In this document: positions 18,085 to 26,813 of the stretch, one piece after another
Numbering within the stretch: the first letter of the stretch is position 1
Layout of the letters: each line of letters starts with the position of its first letter
From: Alphaproteobacteria bacterium
GTDB lineage: Bacteria > Pseudomonadota > Alphaproteobacteria > Rhodobacterales > Rhodobacteraceae
DNA length: 64,000 nucleotides
NCBI GenBank assembly: GCA_009908505.1
Contig: JAAAPD010000011.1
Span: 1 to 64,000, forward strand
Direction of reading: 5' to 3'
The notes under the pieces: model-generated
The model's database searches: none
What the model was told of the DNA's origin: nothing
What the model saw: only the letters and a program-made list of their open reading frames with translations
Made by a program: the position numbers and the translations under genes

Positions 18085-19032
18085 TCAGCGCCGCAAATCG
18101 GTGCTTTCCCGACCGATCTTGCCCATGTCATAGGGCGTGGTCAGGTAGATCTCGGAAATCCAGTTGCCGTACAGCAGGTGCGCATGGCTGCGCCAGCGGT
18201 TCTGCGGTGTCCGGGCCGGATCGTCATCGGGGAAGTAGTTGACCGGCACCTGGATCGTGGATCCCTCGACCTGGTTGGCGGCCAGGTCGCGTTGGTATTC
18301 CTCGTTCAGGGTGCCGCTGTCATATTCCAGGTGGTTGAAGACATAGAGCGCGCGATGCGCCGGGTCCTGAACCAGGGCCGGTCCGACCTCGTCGGAATGC
18401 AGCAGGATCGGCAGGCCCGCCGCCTCGATCTCGGGGCGGCGCATCTCGGTCCAGCGGCTGACCGGCATGACGAAGTCATCGGAAAACCCCCTCAGGTAGG
18501 GGCTTTCCGGGGCGAAGTTCATGTGCCGATAGCAACCGAACAATTTTTGATCCAGCAGGTATTTGCGCACCCCGTGCAAGTAATGGATCATCGCCATCCC
18601 GCCCCAGCAAACCCCGAAGGTGGAATGCACATGGGTCTGGGTCCAGTCGAAAACCTCGCACAGCTCGTCCCAATAGGTCACCTCCTCGAAGGGCAGGTGT
18701 TCGATCGGGGCGCCTGTGATGATCAGCCCGTCGAATTTCTCGTCCCGGACCTCGCGGAAGGGGCGATAGAATTCGTCCATATGGACGGCGGCGGTGTTGC
18801 GGGCCTCGTGCTCGCTCATGCGGATCAGTGTGAACTCGATCTGCAGCGGGGTCGCCCCGATCAACCGGGAAAACTGGATCTCGGTCTGGATCTTCTTGGG
18901 CATCAGGTTCAACAGCCCGATGCGCAGGGGCCGGATATCCTGCTGGCTTGCCGCGCCCTCGCCCATGACCATGACGCCCTCGGTCGACAGAACGTCAAAG
19001 GCAGGCAGGGAACGGGGCAGCTTGATGGGCAT
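18085..19032 (-). CDS. metAA: Homoserine O-acyltransferase MetA, predicted acetyl-CoA specific
   Basis: MetA-fold enzyme of 315 residues that activates homoserine for methionine synthesis. The nucleophile C142 is in FGVCWGGMA and the His/Glu dyad is in [10 protein letters not shown] (about 234-236). In this family residue 111 sets the acyl donor: Gly gives succinyl-CoA (E. coli) and Glu gives acetyl-CoA (Bacillus cereus type). Here GAPIE places Glu at 111, so acetyl-CoA is predicted although databases often say succinyltransferase. The gap to the upstream ATPase gene is only 25 bases, leaving no room for a SAM riboswitch directly before it. Confidence 0.93.
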   Translation of the reverse strand: MPIKLPRSLPAFDVLSTEGVMVMGEGAASQQDIRPLRIGLLNLMPKKIQTEIQFSRLIGATPLQIEFTLIRMSEHEARNTAAVHMDEFYRPFREVRDEKFDGLIITGAPIEHLPFEEVTYWDELCEVFDWTQTHVHSTFGVCWGGMAMIHYLHGVRKYLLDQKLFGCYRHMNFAPESPYLRGFSDDFVMPVSRWTEMRRPEIEAAGLPILLHSDEVGPALVQDPAHRALYVFNHLEYDSGTLNEEYQRDLAANQVEGSTIQVPVNYFPDDDPARTPQNRWRSHAHLLYGNWISEIYLTTPYDMGKIGRESTDLRR

Positions 19033-19057
19033 CGCGGGCTCCTCGGTCTTTGCTCGG

Positions 19058-19921
19058 TTAGCGGGGCGCGTCGAGCGCGGCGGAGATCACGGCGTCGAAA
19101 TCCGCCGCGTCGCGGACGCCGGCCATGTCCGAGGCGCAGACCGTCACGCCCCAGTTGCGGGCCATGGCCGCATAGCGGGGCTGGCGATGGGCCAGGGCCT
19201 GCGCATAGGTCCAGCGGATGAAGGTGTCCGGGTCAACTTCGTCTTCCTGAAGATTGTTATCATTCAGGTATTCTTGCCAGACCCGGGCCAGGAATTCGGG
19301 CTGATAGGCCATCGGCTTCGGGGCGCGATCGAACCGGCGCACCAGGTCCTCGGTATGGGCGTCGGTGCCCTTGATCCAGACCATCAGGCAGTGGTCCGAC
19401 AAGGCGCGCAGGATCGGGTCATCGGGGTTGTCCGGGTCGGCCCATTCGCAGATCGACCCGCCGGTGTCGCAGACGAAATGCCGGTAGCCATAGACATCCT
19501 GGGCGCGGGCGATGAACTGCCCGGTATCCAGAAGCGTCCGTTCCTCGGCGTCGCGGAATTGCTGTTGGCGGCGGGTATACTCGGCCATGGGCAGGCCGCC
19601 GCGGGCCGGATCGCCCGGCTTGCCCAGATAGGCCGACACGGCGGTCAGGTCATCGTCATGAATGTTGGCGGCGATATGGATCGCGTCGGCGCGCAGCATC
19701 TCGGCCAGGAAGGGGACCTTCATCGCCTCTTTCTTGAGGTTGTCGGCGATGGGCTCGGCCATGTAGCGGGTGCCGATCCGGTAATCGACGCTGTAATGGA
19801 ACCAATCGCCGGTGGCGGCCAGCATCTTGGACAGATGCGTCTTTCCAAGGCCGGACATGGCGAAGAACACCACCCGTTTATGGGGGGCGTCCATCCAGTC
19901 CGAGGCGCGTTCGTAAATCAT
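19058..19921 (-). CDS. P-loop ATPase of unknown function upstream of metA
   Basis: The 287-residue protein has a Walker A-like motif [13 protein letters not shown] near residue 20, and a strand ending in [11 protein letters not shown] that could act as Walker B. No known domain beyond the P-loop is recognisable. The ATG at 19921 places the P-loop close to the N-terminus and is preferred to a start 18 codons upstream. It is 25 bases upstream of metA on the same strand, so it is probably co-transcribed. A kinase-like role is possible, but I do not assign one. Confidence 0.72.
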   Translation of the reverse strand: MIYERASDWMDAPHKRVVFFAMSGLGKTHLSKMLAATGDWFHYSVDYRIGTRYMAEPIADNLKKEAMKVPFLAEMLRADAIHIAANIHDDDLTAVSAYLGKPGDPARGGLPMAEYTRRQQQFRDAEERTLLDTGQFIARAQDVYGYRHFVCDTGGSICEWADPDNPDDPILRALSDHCLMVWIKGTDAHTEDLVRRFDRAPKPMAYQPEFLARVWQEYLNDNNLQEDEVDPDTFIRWTYAQALAHRQPRYAAMARNWGVTVCASDMAGVRDAADFDAVISAALDAPR

Positions 19922-19979
19922 GGGCGTTTGCCTAGCGCGGGTACGCGGGGCTTCCAAGCCCAAACTGCGCCGCAACGAA

Positions 19980-20007
19980 AAAGCCCCGCCGGTTGTGGCG
20001 GGGCTTT
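19980..20007 (-). terminator. Intrinsic terminator of the FadL-like gene
   Basis: An 11-base-pair perfect stem (AAGCCCCGCC / GGCGGGGCTT plus an A-T pair) closes a six-base loop. On the minus strand it is followed by a short T run, so it ends transcription from the porin gene before the ATPase-metA operon. Confidence 0.88.
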
Positions 20008-20026
20008 GACAGGTCTGATGCCCGGA

Positions 20027-21118
20027 TCAGAAGTTGTAGCCGACGCTGACGCCAACCCCGACGGCGGAATTGCCCGAGAATTCCGAATATGGTTCAGGCA
20101 GGGGTCCACCGGGGCTTTCGGTCTCCGCGTCGCCTAGTCTTGAGATGTTCACACCGGCGGTGATGGTCATATTGTCCATCGTGTAGATCCCGGCCAGCGT
20201 GATGCCGATGGACCCGTCGGTCGGGGCAAGGTTGGAGGCAAGACCGCCATTGGCCTTTTCATAGGAGACCCGCGCCACACCGGACCAGGTGTCCGAGAAC
20301 CGACGTGCGACGCCCAGCGTGTAGGTATAGACGTCGTTGTCATAGTCGATCGTGCCCACGGTATTCGTATTGATCGACGTGGTGGTCCATTCCGCCCAAC
20401 GCACTGAGGCCAGAAGCAGGGTGTCCTGCGCGATACCGGTCTGGAAATCGAGGTTGACCGATTGCGGCAGTTTGTATTCGCCGGTCTCGGTTGCGCCACC
20501 CGCCTGAGCGGGGGCCAACGGGTCGTTGATCGTGTTGTTATGCGTCGTGGCCGAATTGTAGGTCAGCGTCGCCCGCAGGGCGATGTCGGGAATCTCGTAG
20601 CTGGCCCCGATCGCATAGCCCAGATCGCTCGACTTCTCGTATTCCACGGGGTTGCCCGGCACGGCGGCGGGATCCACTGTCCCGGACATTGTCACATAGC
20701 GCAAACCGCCGTGAACGCTGAACCGGTCGTTGACCTGGTATTTCGCGATGGCGCTGAGCACTGTGCCCGACAGTTCGGCGGTGAACTGCGGCACGAGGTA
20801 CCCGGCATCAGAATTGGTGTAGTCGACGGCGGCGCCGAAGCCTTCTTCCCAGATCAGGGCAACGGCGATCCGGTCGTTGATATCCGTCTTGTAGGCCGCG
20901 CCCAGCGAGACATAGCTGTCGGCCATGTTGCCCGAGGACGCGGTGCCCCCGCTAACGGTGCCGCTGACCGTCGGGTTGACCAGGCCGAAACTCAATTCGG
21001 CGTAATCGCCTTCCTCGAAAAGCGGGCTGATGCTTAGCCCCGATCGATCAAGCCCGCCAGCATGGGCCAGCCCTGTCGTCAACAAAAGCGCGGCACCCGC
21101 ACCCAAAACCTTTTTCAT
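20027..21118 (-). CDS. FadL/OMPP1-family outer membrane transporter
   Basis: Outer-membrane beta-barrel of 363 residues with a clean signal peptide (MKKVLGAGAALLLTTGLAHA, cleavage before GGLDRSG). It resembles FadL/TodX proteins that admit hydrophobic molecules: the N-terminal GLDRSGLSISPLFEEGDYAELSFG hatch-like part is followed by alternating amphipathic strands and a C-terminal aromatic end (SVGYNF). I start at the second ATG (21118), with AAAGGG nine bases upstream; an ATG three codons earlier is possible. The transported compound is not evident. Confidence 0.85.
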   Translation of the reverse strand: MKKVLGAGAALLLTTGLAHAGGLDRSGLSISPLFEEGDYAELSFGLVNPTVSGTVSGGTASSGNMADSYVSLGAAYKTDINDRIAVALIWEEGFGAAVDYTNSDAGYLVPQFTAELSGTVLSAIAKYQVNDRFSVHGGLRYVTMSGTVDPAAVPGNPVEYEKSSDLGYAIGASYEIPDIALRATLTYNSATTHNNTINDPLAPAQAGGATETGEYKLPQSVNLDFQTGIAQDTLLLASVRWAEWTTTSINTNTVGTIDYDNDVYTYTLGVARRFSDTWSGVARVSYEKANGGLASNLAPTDGSIGITLAGIYTMDNMTITAGVNISRLGDAETESPGGPLPEPYSEFSGNSAVGVGVSVGYNF

Positions 21119-21227
21119 GTCCCTCATCCCTTTGTATGTGATGTCTCCTCTGCAGGTCAGGGTAAGGAGCGGCCGGCACTGCGGTCAATTCTTGACGCAA
21201 CGTAAAAGGGCGCAGCGCGCCGCCGCG

Positions 21228-22139
21228 TCACTTTTGTGACGCAGTCACCTGCCGGATGGTCGGGCGGGCCTGTCCCCGCGTTATATTCAGATAGTTGCCC
21301 GCAAAGATCAGGGCGGCCCCCAGGAACACGAAGGGATCAAGCCCCTCTGCATAGACCAGCGCGCCGACTACGGCGATCACCGGCAGGCGGACAAAGTCGA
21401 TGGGCATGACCACCGAGGCCGGCGCGATGGACAATGCCGTGGTCAGGCAAAAATGCGCGACCAGCCCGGCAACGGCGATCAGCACCAGCCAGGGCAGGCT
21501 GATCGCCGAGGGCACGGTTATGTCCCCGTCGAACCCGGCGCAGACCAGCCCGAAGACGAATTGCATCGCCGTCAACCAGAACAGGATGCAGGTGATCGTG
21601 GCCGTCCGCGTCAGGCGACGGGTGAATAAGGCCGAGAGCGCGAACCCGACGGCGGCCAGGGCCGCGGTCAGGTGGCCGAATTCCAAGGCGACAAGGCCCG
21701 GCCGCGTCACGACCAGCACACCGGCGAAACCGATCGCGGCGGCCAGCGCGCCGATCCGCGTGATCCGCTCGCCCAGCACGAAGGGGGCCAGCAGGATCAC
21801 CCAGATCGGCGTGGTGAATTCCAGCGCGAAGACCTGCGCCAGGGGGATCGCGCCGATGGCGAAGAACCACAGGTTCTGGCCCGCGAAATGGGCCAGGTTT
21901 CGCAGACCGTGCAGCCCCAGCCGGTCGGTGTTGATCTGCCCGCGCGTGCCCGCCGCGCTGCTGACGGCGAGCACCAGCACCACGCCGACCGCCGAGCGGT
22001 AGAGCATGATCTCGAACGTATCCAATTCGAAGCTGACCGCGCGGCCCGCCACCGCCATGGAGGTGAACGAGGCGATGGCCCCGACCATCCAGATGGCGGC
22101 CCGGACCGCGTCGGACCTGGGGGCCGTCGCGGGGGTCAT
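21228..22139 (-). CDS. EamA/DMT-family transporter
   Basis: Inner-membrane protein of 303 residues with about ten helices arranged as two EamA repeats (first repeat around [22 protein letters not shown], second around [28 protein letters not shown]). Drug/metabolite exporters of this group move small metabolites. The ATG at 22139 overlaps the guaA stop by 4 bases (ATGA); a GTG two codons earlier is possible. An 18-base palindrome, GCGTCAC-TTTT-GTGACGC, spans its stop codon. Confidence 0.85.
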   Translation of the reverse strand: MTPATAPRSDAVRAAIWMVGAIASFTSMAVAGRAVSFELDTFEIMLYRSAVGVVLVLAVSSAAGTRGQINTDRLGLHGLRNLAHFAGQNLWFFAIGAIPLAQVFALEFTTPIWVILLAPFVLGERITRIGALAAAIGFAGVLVVTRPGLVALEFGHLTAALAAVGFALSALFTRRLTRTATITCILFWLTAMQFVFGLVCAGFDGDITVPSAISLPWLVLIAVAGLVAHFCLTTALSIAPASVVMPIDFVRLPVIAVVGALVYAEGLDPFVFLGAALIFAGNYLNITRGQARPTIRQVTASQK

Positions 22140-23728
22140 TCCCACTCGATGGTGCCGGGCGGCTTGGAGGTCACGTCATAGGTGACACGATTGATGCCCT
22201 TGACCTCGTTGATGATCCGCGTGGCGGTCTCGCCCAGGAAATCATGGCTGAACGGGTAGTAATCCGCGGTCATCCCGTCGACACTGGTCACCGCGCGCAG
22301 GGCACAGGCATAGTCATAGGTGCGCCCGTCGCCCATCACGCCCACGGTGCGTACGGGCAGGATCGCAACGAAGGCCTGCCAGATCTCGTCGTAAAGCCCG
22401 TGTTTGCGGATCTGGTCGATATAGACGGCGTCCGCCTTGCGCAGAATCTCCAGCTTGTCGCGGGTGATCTCGCCGGGGCAGCGGATGGCCAGGCCCGGGC
22501 CGGGAAATGGGTGCCGCCCGATGAACGAGGCGGGAAGGCCAAGTTCATGCCCCAGCGCGCGCACTTCGTCCTTGAACAGCTCGCGCAGCGGCTCGACCAG
22601 TTTCAGGCCCATCTTCTCGGGCAGGCCGCCCACGTTGTGATGGCTTTTGATGGTGACCGACGGGCCGCCCGAGAAGCTGACCGATTCAATGACATCGGGG
22701 TAGAGCGTGCCCTGGGCCAGGAACGCGGCATCCTCGATCTCGCCGGCATATTTCTGGAAGACGTCAATGAACAGCCGCCCGATGGTCTTTCTCTTTTCTT
22801 CCGGGTCACTTACGCCTTCAAGTTCACCCAGGAACAGGTCCGACTCATCGGCATGGATCAGCTTGATGTTGTAGTGGTCGCGGAACATGGTGACCACTTC
22901 CTCCGCCTCGTTCAGGCGCAGCAGTCCGTGATCGACGAAAACGCAGGTCAGTTGGTCGCCGATCGCCTCGTGCAGCAGGATCGCGGTCACCGAACTGTCG
23001 ACGCCGCCGGACAGGCCGCAGATCACGTGGCTGTCGCCGACCTGTTCGCGGATCTTGGCGATGGCCTCTTCGCGATAGGCCCCCATGGTCCAGTCGCCGG
23101 AAAAGCCCGCGTCGCGCACGAAATTTTCATAGAGCGTCTTGCCATTGGGCGTGTGGTGCACCTCGGGGTGGAATTGAACCGCGTAGAAGCGGCGGTCCAG
23201 ATCGGCGGTGATGGCGAACGGGGCGCCGGGCGAGGTGCCCAGAACCTGAAAACCCGGTGCGATTTCAGAGACATGGTCGCCATGGCTCATCCAGACCTGT
23301 TCGCGGCCCGAGCCATCCATGAACCAGCCGTTGAGGATGTCGGGGCGGTGCGTGTCCACCGGCGTGACCCAGGCGCGACCGAATTCAGCGGTGGCATGTT
23401 CGCCCGCCTCGACCTTGCCGCCCAGGTCCTGCATCATCACCTGCTGGCCGTAACAGATCCCCAGGATCGGCACGCCCAGATCGTAGACCTTTCGCGGCGG
23501 GCGCGGGCTGCCCGTGCGCATCACCGAATCCGGCCCGCCCGAGAAGATCACCGCCTTGGGGGCGAAGGCCTCCAGGAAGGTATCGGTGACATTCTGAAAG
23601 GGATGGATTTCGCAATAGACGTTCAATTCCCGCAAACGGCGCGCGATCAATTGCGTCACCTGGCTGCCGAAATCGACGATGAGAAGGCGGTCGTGCCGTT
23701 CGGAGATATCGGAAAGGTCTTCTGTCAT
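22136..23728 (-). CDS. guaA: GMP synthase (glutamine-hydrolysing)
   Basis: Converts XMP to GMP using ATP and glutamine. The 530 residues comprise an N-terminal class I glutamine amidotransferase (nucleophile C92 in LGICYGQQ, His/Glu in VQFHPEVHH), an ATP-pyrophosphatase domain (P-loop [10 protein letters not shown]), and a C-terminal dimerisation domain ending [14 protein letters not shown]. All key motifs are intact. It overlaps the DMT transporter gene, so the two are probably co-transcribed. Confidence 0.98.
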   Translation of the reverse strand: MTEDLSDISERHDRLLIVDFGSQVTQLIARRLRELNVYCEIHPFQNVTDTFLEAFAPKAVIFSGGPDSVMRTGSPRPPRKVYDLGVPILGICYGQQVMMQDLGGKVEAGEHATAEFGRAWVTPVDTHRPDILNGWFMDGSGREQVWMSHGDHVSEIAPGFQVLGTSPGAPFAITADLDRRFYAVQFHPEVHHTPNGKTLYENFVRDAGFSGDWTMGAYREEAIAKIREQVGDSHVICGLSGGVDSSVTAILLHEAIGDQLTCVFVDHGLLRLNEAEEVVTMFRDHYNIKLIHADESDLFLGELEGVSDPEEKRKTIGRLFIDVFQKYAGEIEDAAFLAQGTLYPDVIESVSFSGGPSVTIKSHHNVGGLPEKMGLKLVEPLRELFKDEVRALGHELGLPASFIGRHPFPGPGLAIRCPGEITRDKLEILRKADAVYIDQIRKHGLYDEIWQAFVAILPVRTVGVMGDGRTYDYACALRAVTSVDGMTADYYPFSHDFLGETATRIINEVKGINRVTYDVTSKPPGTIEWE

Positions 23729-23770
23729 GGCCCTCGGATAGGCATGATCGCAAGGGCAGGCAAGCGCAAA

Positions 23771-23806
23771 GCGTGGTGGCCGCGCACAAAGGACGGACCA
23801 CCACGC
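23771..23806 (-). terminator. Hairpin terminator of the beta-barrel protein gene
   Basis: Nine-base perfect arms GCGTGGTGG (23771-23779) and CCACCACGC (23798-23806) flank an 18-base loop. On the minus strand the stem is followed by TTTGCGCTT. It lies between the outer-membrane gene and guaA, both minus strand, so it probably isolates guaA from readthrough. Confidence 0.65.
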
Positions 23807-23820
23807 GATCTTGGTGTCGA

Positions 23821-24501
23821 TCAGAACGAGTAGATGATCGCCGCCTCCAGTTCGTTGAAGGACGAACTCACGTCGGGATACAGGCTATCGGTCTGATAAT
23901 CCTGTCCACCGAAGGTATAGCGGTTGATGCCTATCCGGCCGCGAAGGCGCTCTTGGAAGGCCCGCTCCACGCCGATGCCGAATACCGTGCCGTTAAGACG
24001 ATTGACTTCACCTTCCGGACCAGCCCCGCTATCGACGAATCCGTCCGCGGCGGCCGCGGCGACCCCCGCCATGCCGTAGATCAACGTTTCGGGAGAGGCC
24101 AGGTAACCGCCGCGCAGGCGCAGCGATCCGACGCCCGAGAATTCGAGCGCGCATTCGAAAGCCGGATTGTTGCACTCCTCGGTGCCCTGGAGCCGGATGG
24201 CCGACAACGCCAGTTCGGCACCGTAGACGAAGTTGGAATTCTGGAAATTGTAGCCGACCAGACCGCCGAATCCGGGGCCGCTCAATTCGCCGTCGCCGTC
24301 GCTCGGGAAAAGATTGTCGTTCCCGTAGACGCCGGACCCGACAGACAAGGTTCCACCAACATAGCCGCCGGACCAGTCCATGACTGGGGCCGGTGCGGGT
24401 GTTGCCATCATGGGTTCAGGCGTGGCGTCATCTGCCGATCCGGCGATGGCGACCCCACCGACCAACCCAAAGGCGAGAAGTGAAGTTGCAAGAAGTTTCA
24501 T
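23821..24501 (-). CDS. Outer-membrane beta-barrel protein (Omp25/31-like)
   Basis: A 226-residue exported protein: signal peptide [20 protein letters not shown], a Pro/Ala-rich linker, then [17 protein letters not shown], the characteristic opening of the small alphaproteobacterial surface-antigen barrels. It ends in the aromatic C-terminus AAIIYSF for barrel assembly. The start is ambiguous because two 12-base direct repeats (24505-24528) create in-frame ATGs at 24516 and 24528; the ATG at 24501 gives the best signal peptide. It is divergent from the MttB-like gene. Confidence 0.82.
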   Translation of the reverse strand: MKLLATSLLAFGLVGGVAIAGSADDATPEPMMATPAPAPVMDWSGGYVGGTLSVGSGVYGNDNLFPSDGDGELSGPGFGGLVGYNFQNSNFVYGAELALSAIRLQGTEECNNPAFECALEFSGVGSLRLRGGYLASPETLIYGMAGVAAAAADGFVDSGAGPEGEVNRLNGTVFGIGVERAFQERLRGRIGINRYTFGGQDYQTDSLYPDVSSSFNELEAAIIYSF

Positions 24502-24504
24502 AAT

Positions 24505-24528
24505 GTTCCCCAACATGTTCCCCAACAT
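24505..24528 (-). repeat. Tandem 12-base direct repeat at a translation start
   Basis: On the minus strand ATGTTGGGGAAC occurs twice head to tail, immediately before the predicted ATG at 24501. Each unit carries an in-frame ATG and a GGGG that could act in ribosome binding. Loss or gain of a unit changes the protein by exactly four residues without a frameshift. Confidence 0.9.
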
Positions 24529-24719
24529 TTTAGGTACGTTAATTGTTCCACTGTTCCTGCCCGAAATCAATTGAGCGGTGGTCGCCGCCACCCCACGTGG
24601 TTTTGCGGCCACACCCGACAATGTCGCTTTCGCACCCAAAGGGGCGCAAATCCGATCTTTCCGCGGCGCGCGGAACGGTATGACCTTTCAAAAGCACCAT
24701 TTTTGCAGGGAGTCGCGGG

Positions 24720-26273
24720 ATGAGCGAGGCAAGCACAGCACGGGCAGGTCGCAGGGGTCGGGGCGGCGGCGGGGCCGCGCGGCGGGCACAGCGTTCGGCC
24801 GTCAGCTTCGAAACGGCGAAATACATCGAACGCAACGTGCCCAATTTCGAGGTCCTGACCGAAGAGGCGATCGCGATCATCGAGGCCAATGCCGAACAGG
24901 TCCTCGAAGAGATCGGCGTCGCCTTCGTCGACAACCCGCAGGCGCTGGAGCGCTGGCGCGCCGCCGGGGCCGAGGTCACCGGTGAACGCGTCCGCCTGCC
25001 CAAGGGGCTGGCACGCGAGTTGATCAAGACCGCGCCGTCCGAGTTCACCCAGCATGCCCGCAACCCCGACCGCAACGTGGTGATCGGCGGGCGCAACCTC
25101 GTGCTGGCCCCGGTCTATGGCCCGCCCTTCGTGCGCGACGTGGATGGCGGGCGCCGCTATGCCACGATGGAGGATTTCCAGAAATTCGTGAAACTGGCCT
25201 ACATGTCCAAGTGGCTGCACCATTCGGGCGGCACGGTGTGCGAACCCACCGACGTGGCGGTGAACAAGCGCCACCTGGACATGCTGCTGGCGCACATGAC
25301 CCTGTCGGACAAGCCCTTCATGGGGTCCGTCACCGATCCCGACCGGGCCCGTGACAGCATCGAGATGGCCGAGATCCTGTTCGGCGCCGATTTCGTCGAC
25401 CAGAACACGGTGATGACCTCGCTGATCAACATCAACTCGCCGCTGACCTTCGATGCGACGATGATGGGCGCGCTGGAGGTCTACGCCGCCAAGAACCAGG
25501 CCGCGATCATCAGCCCCTTCATCGTGGGCGGGGCCATGGCGCCGGTCTCGGTGGCCGGCACGCTGACGCAGGTCCTGGCCGAGGTCATGGCCGGCGTCGC
25601 ATACAGCCAGCTGATCCGCCCCGGAGCGCCGGCGATCTTCGGCACCTTCGTGACCTCGATCGACATGAATTCGGGCGCCCCGACCTTCGGCACGCCCGAG
25701 GCGGCCAAGATCACCTATGGCGCGGGCCAGCTGGCGCGGCGGCTGGGGCTGCCCTACCGTTCGGCAGGGTCGTTCAACGGCTCGAAACTGCCCGATGCCC
25801 AAGCCGCCTATGAAACCGCCAACAGCCTGAATGTCGGCCTGCTGGCCGGGGTGAATTTCATGCTGCATTCCTGTGGCTGGCTGGAAGGCGGCCTGGTCGC
25901 GGATTTCGAGAAATTCGTGATGGATGCCGACCAGCTCGGCGCGCTGCACGGCATCGCCAGTGGCGTCGAGATCGACGACAATGCCCAGGCCATGGACGCT
26001 ATCCGCGAGGTCGGCCCGGGCGGGCACTATCTTGGCTGCGCCCACACCCAGGCGAATTTCAAATCCGCCTTCTGGCGCTCGGATCTGCTGGATTACAAAC
26101 CCTTCGAGACCTGGGAAGAGGAAGGCGGGCGCGACACCCGCCAACTGGCCCGGCTGCGGGTCGAGAAGATGCTGGCCGACTACCAGCAGCCGGCCCTCGA
26201 CCCGGCCATCAACGAGGCGTTGAACACCTACGTGGCCGAGAAGAAGGCCAGCATGCCCGACGCCTTCAGCTGA
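24720..26273 (+). CDS. Trimethylamine methyltransferase (MttB)-family protein, non-pyrrolysine type
   Basis: MttB/COG5598 homologue of 517 residues. It has an Arg/Gly-rich N-terminus (about residues 8-25), then the family core including GGRNLVLAPVYGPPFVRD, KFVKLAYMSKWLHHSGGTVCEPTD, and SINSPLTF-type and FGTFVTSIDMNSGAPTFGTPE segments. It reads through without an in-frame amber codon, so it is a non-pyrrolysine member like the glycine-betaine methyltransferases, which pass a methyl group to a corrinoid protein. No corrinoid protein or reductive activase gene is adjacent. The true quaternary amine substrate is unknown. Confidence 0.88.
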   Translation: MSEASTARAGRRGRGGGGAARRAQRSAVSFETAKYIERNVPNFEVLTEEAIAIIEANAEQVLEEIGVAFVDNPQALERWRAAGAEVTGERVRLPKGLARELIKTAPSEFTQHARNPDRNVVIGGRNLVLAPVYGPPFVRDVDGGRRYATMEDFQKFVKLAYMSKWLHHSGGTVCEPTDVAVNKRHLDMLLAHMTLSDKPFMGSVTDPDRARDSIEMAEILFGADFVDQNTVMTSLININSPLTFDATMMGALEVYAAKNQAAIISPFIVGGAMAPVSVAGTLTQVLAEVMAGVAYSQLIRPGAPAIFGTFVTSIDMNSGAPTFGTPEAAKITYGAGQLARRLGLPYRSAGSFNGSKLPDAQAAYETANSLNVGLLAGVNFMLHSCGWLEGGLVADFEKFVMDADQLGALHGIASGVEIDDNAQAMDAIREVGPGGHYLGCAHTQANFKSAFWRSDLLDYKPFETWEEEGGRDTRQLARLRVEKMLADYQQPALDPAINEALNTYVAEKKASMPDAFS

Positions 26274-26284
26274 GAGGCGTCGGC

Positions 26285-26596
26285 CTACGTCGCCGAATGC
26301 CTGCGGCGCGATTTCCGGATCGCCCGCAGGCTGGCCGCCTCGGACATCAAGGCGATCAGCACCTCGACATGCCGGGCGATGGAATAGGCCGCCCGGTCCT
26401 CTTGCCGCTGCAGATCCATCACCGCCTCCAGGTCCAGAAGCCGCAGCACCGCCTCGGTTACACGAGGCGGTGTCTCTGTGTGCAGGACCCGCTTGAGGTG
26501 GCGGGTGCGGCAGTAATCCGTTAACCCATGGCGCGCGGTCTGCACCAGAATCTGCGGTCTTTCGAGGCGTGAAACGCGTGTCAGGACGTCTTCCAT
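26285..26596 (-). CDS. DUF6477-family protein
   Basis: A 103-residue, mostly helical basic protein (MEDVLTRVSRLERPQILVQTARHGLTDYCRTRHLKRVL near the start, an Arg/Lys-rich C-terminus IRKSRRRHSAT). It resembles the uncharacterised DUF6477 family of Rhodobacterales. It is divergent from the DUF6456 gene, with 217 bases between them containing two perfect DnaA boxes; the pairing suggests a common regulatory theme. No function is assigned. Confidence 0.7.
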   Translation of the reverse strand: MEDVLTRVSRLERPQILVQTARHGLTDYCRTRHLKRVLHTETPPRVTEAVLRLLDLEAVMDLQRQEDRAAYSIARHVEVLIALMSEAASLRAIRKSRRRHSAT

Positions 26597-26813
26597 TCCT
26601 ATCTCCCGGTTGTTTTCACGGCACTTTTAGCACAACCAAAACGTGTGTTGCGTGTGGATAACACTCTGCGAACGCCGCGTTAACAATCGTTTACGATTTG
26701 GAAACGAAGGTCTCACAATGTGGATAATGTTTCTTTTGTTGAAACGCTGTCCCGAGTGGGTTGTGTTCCGGATTGGTCACGCGCTGTTGGCGTGACAAGT
26801 ATGGGAACGGGCA
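26597..26813. promoter_or_regulatory. AT-rich divergent control region with two DnaA boxes
   Basis: The region contains perfect 9-mer DnaA boxes TGTGGATAA at 26653-26661 and 26719-26727, same orientation, starts 66 bases apart. Between them lies TTAACAATCGTTTAC (26680-26694), one base off the CtrA consensus TTAA-N7-TTAA. A 7-base inverted repeat GTCACGC-N7-GCGTGAC (26776-26796) lies just before the DUF6456 ATG. It is unusually AT-rich for this window. A role for DnaA or CtrA here is inference. Confidence 0.7.

Noticed and set aside
19033-19057. SAM riboswitch before metA
   Set aside because: The gap is only 25 bases and no riboswitch-like fold could fit. The leader before the upstream ATPase gene also shows no recognisable SAM motif.
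24720-26273. Pyrrolysine-containing MttB
   Set aside because: There is no in-frame TAG over 517 codons, so the protein is the non-pyrrolysine type.
26597-26813. Chromosomal origin of replication
   Set aside because: There are only two DnaA boxes, no clear unwinding element, and no dnaA, hemE or similar neighbour; a regulatory region is simpler.
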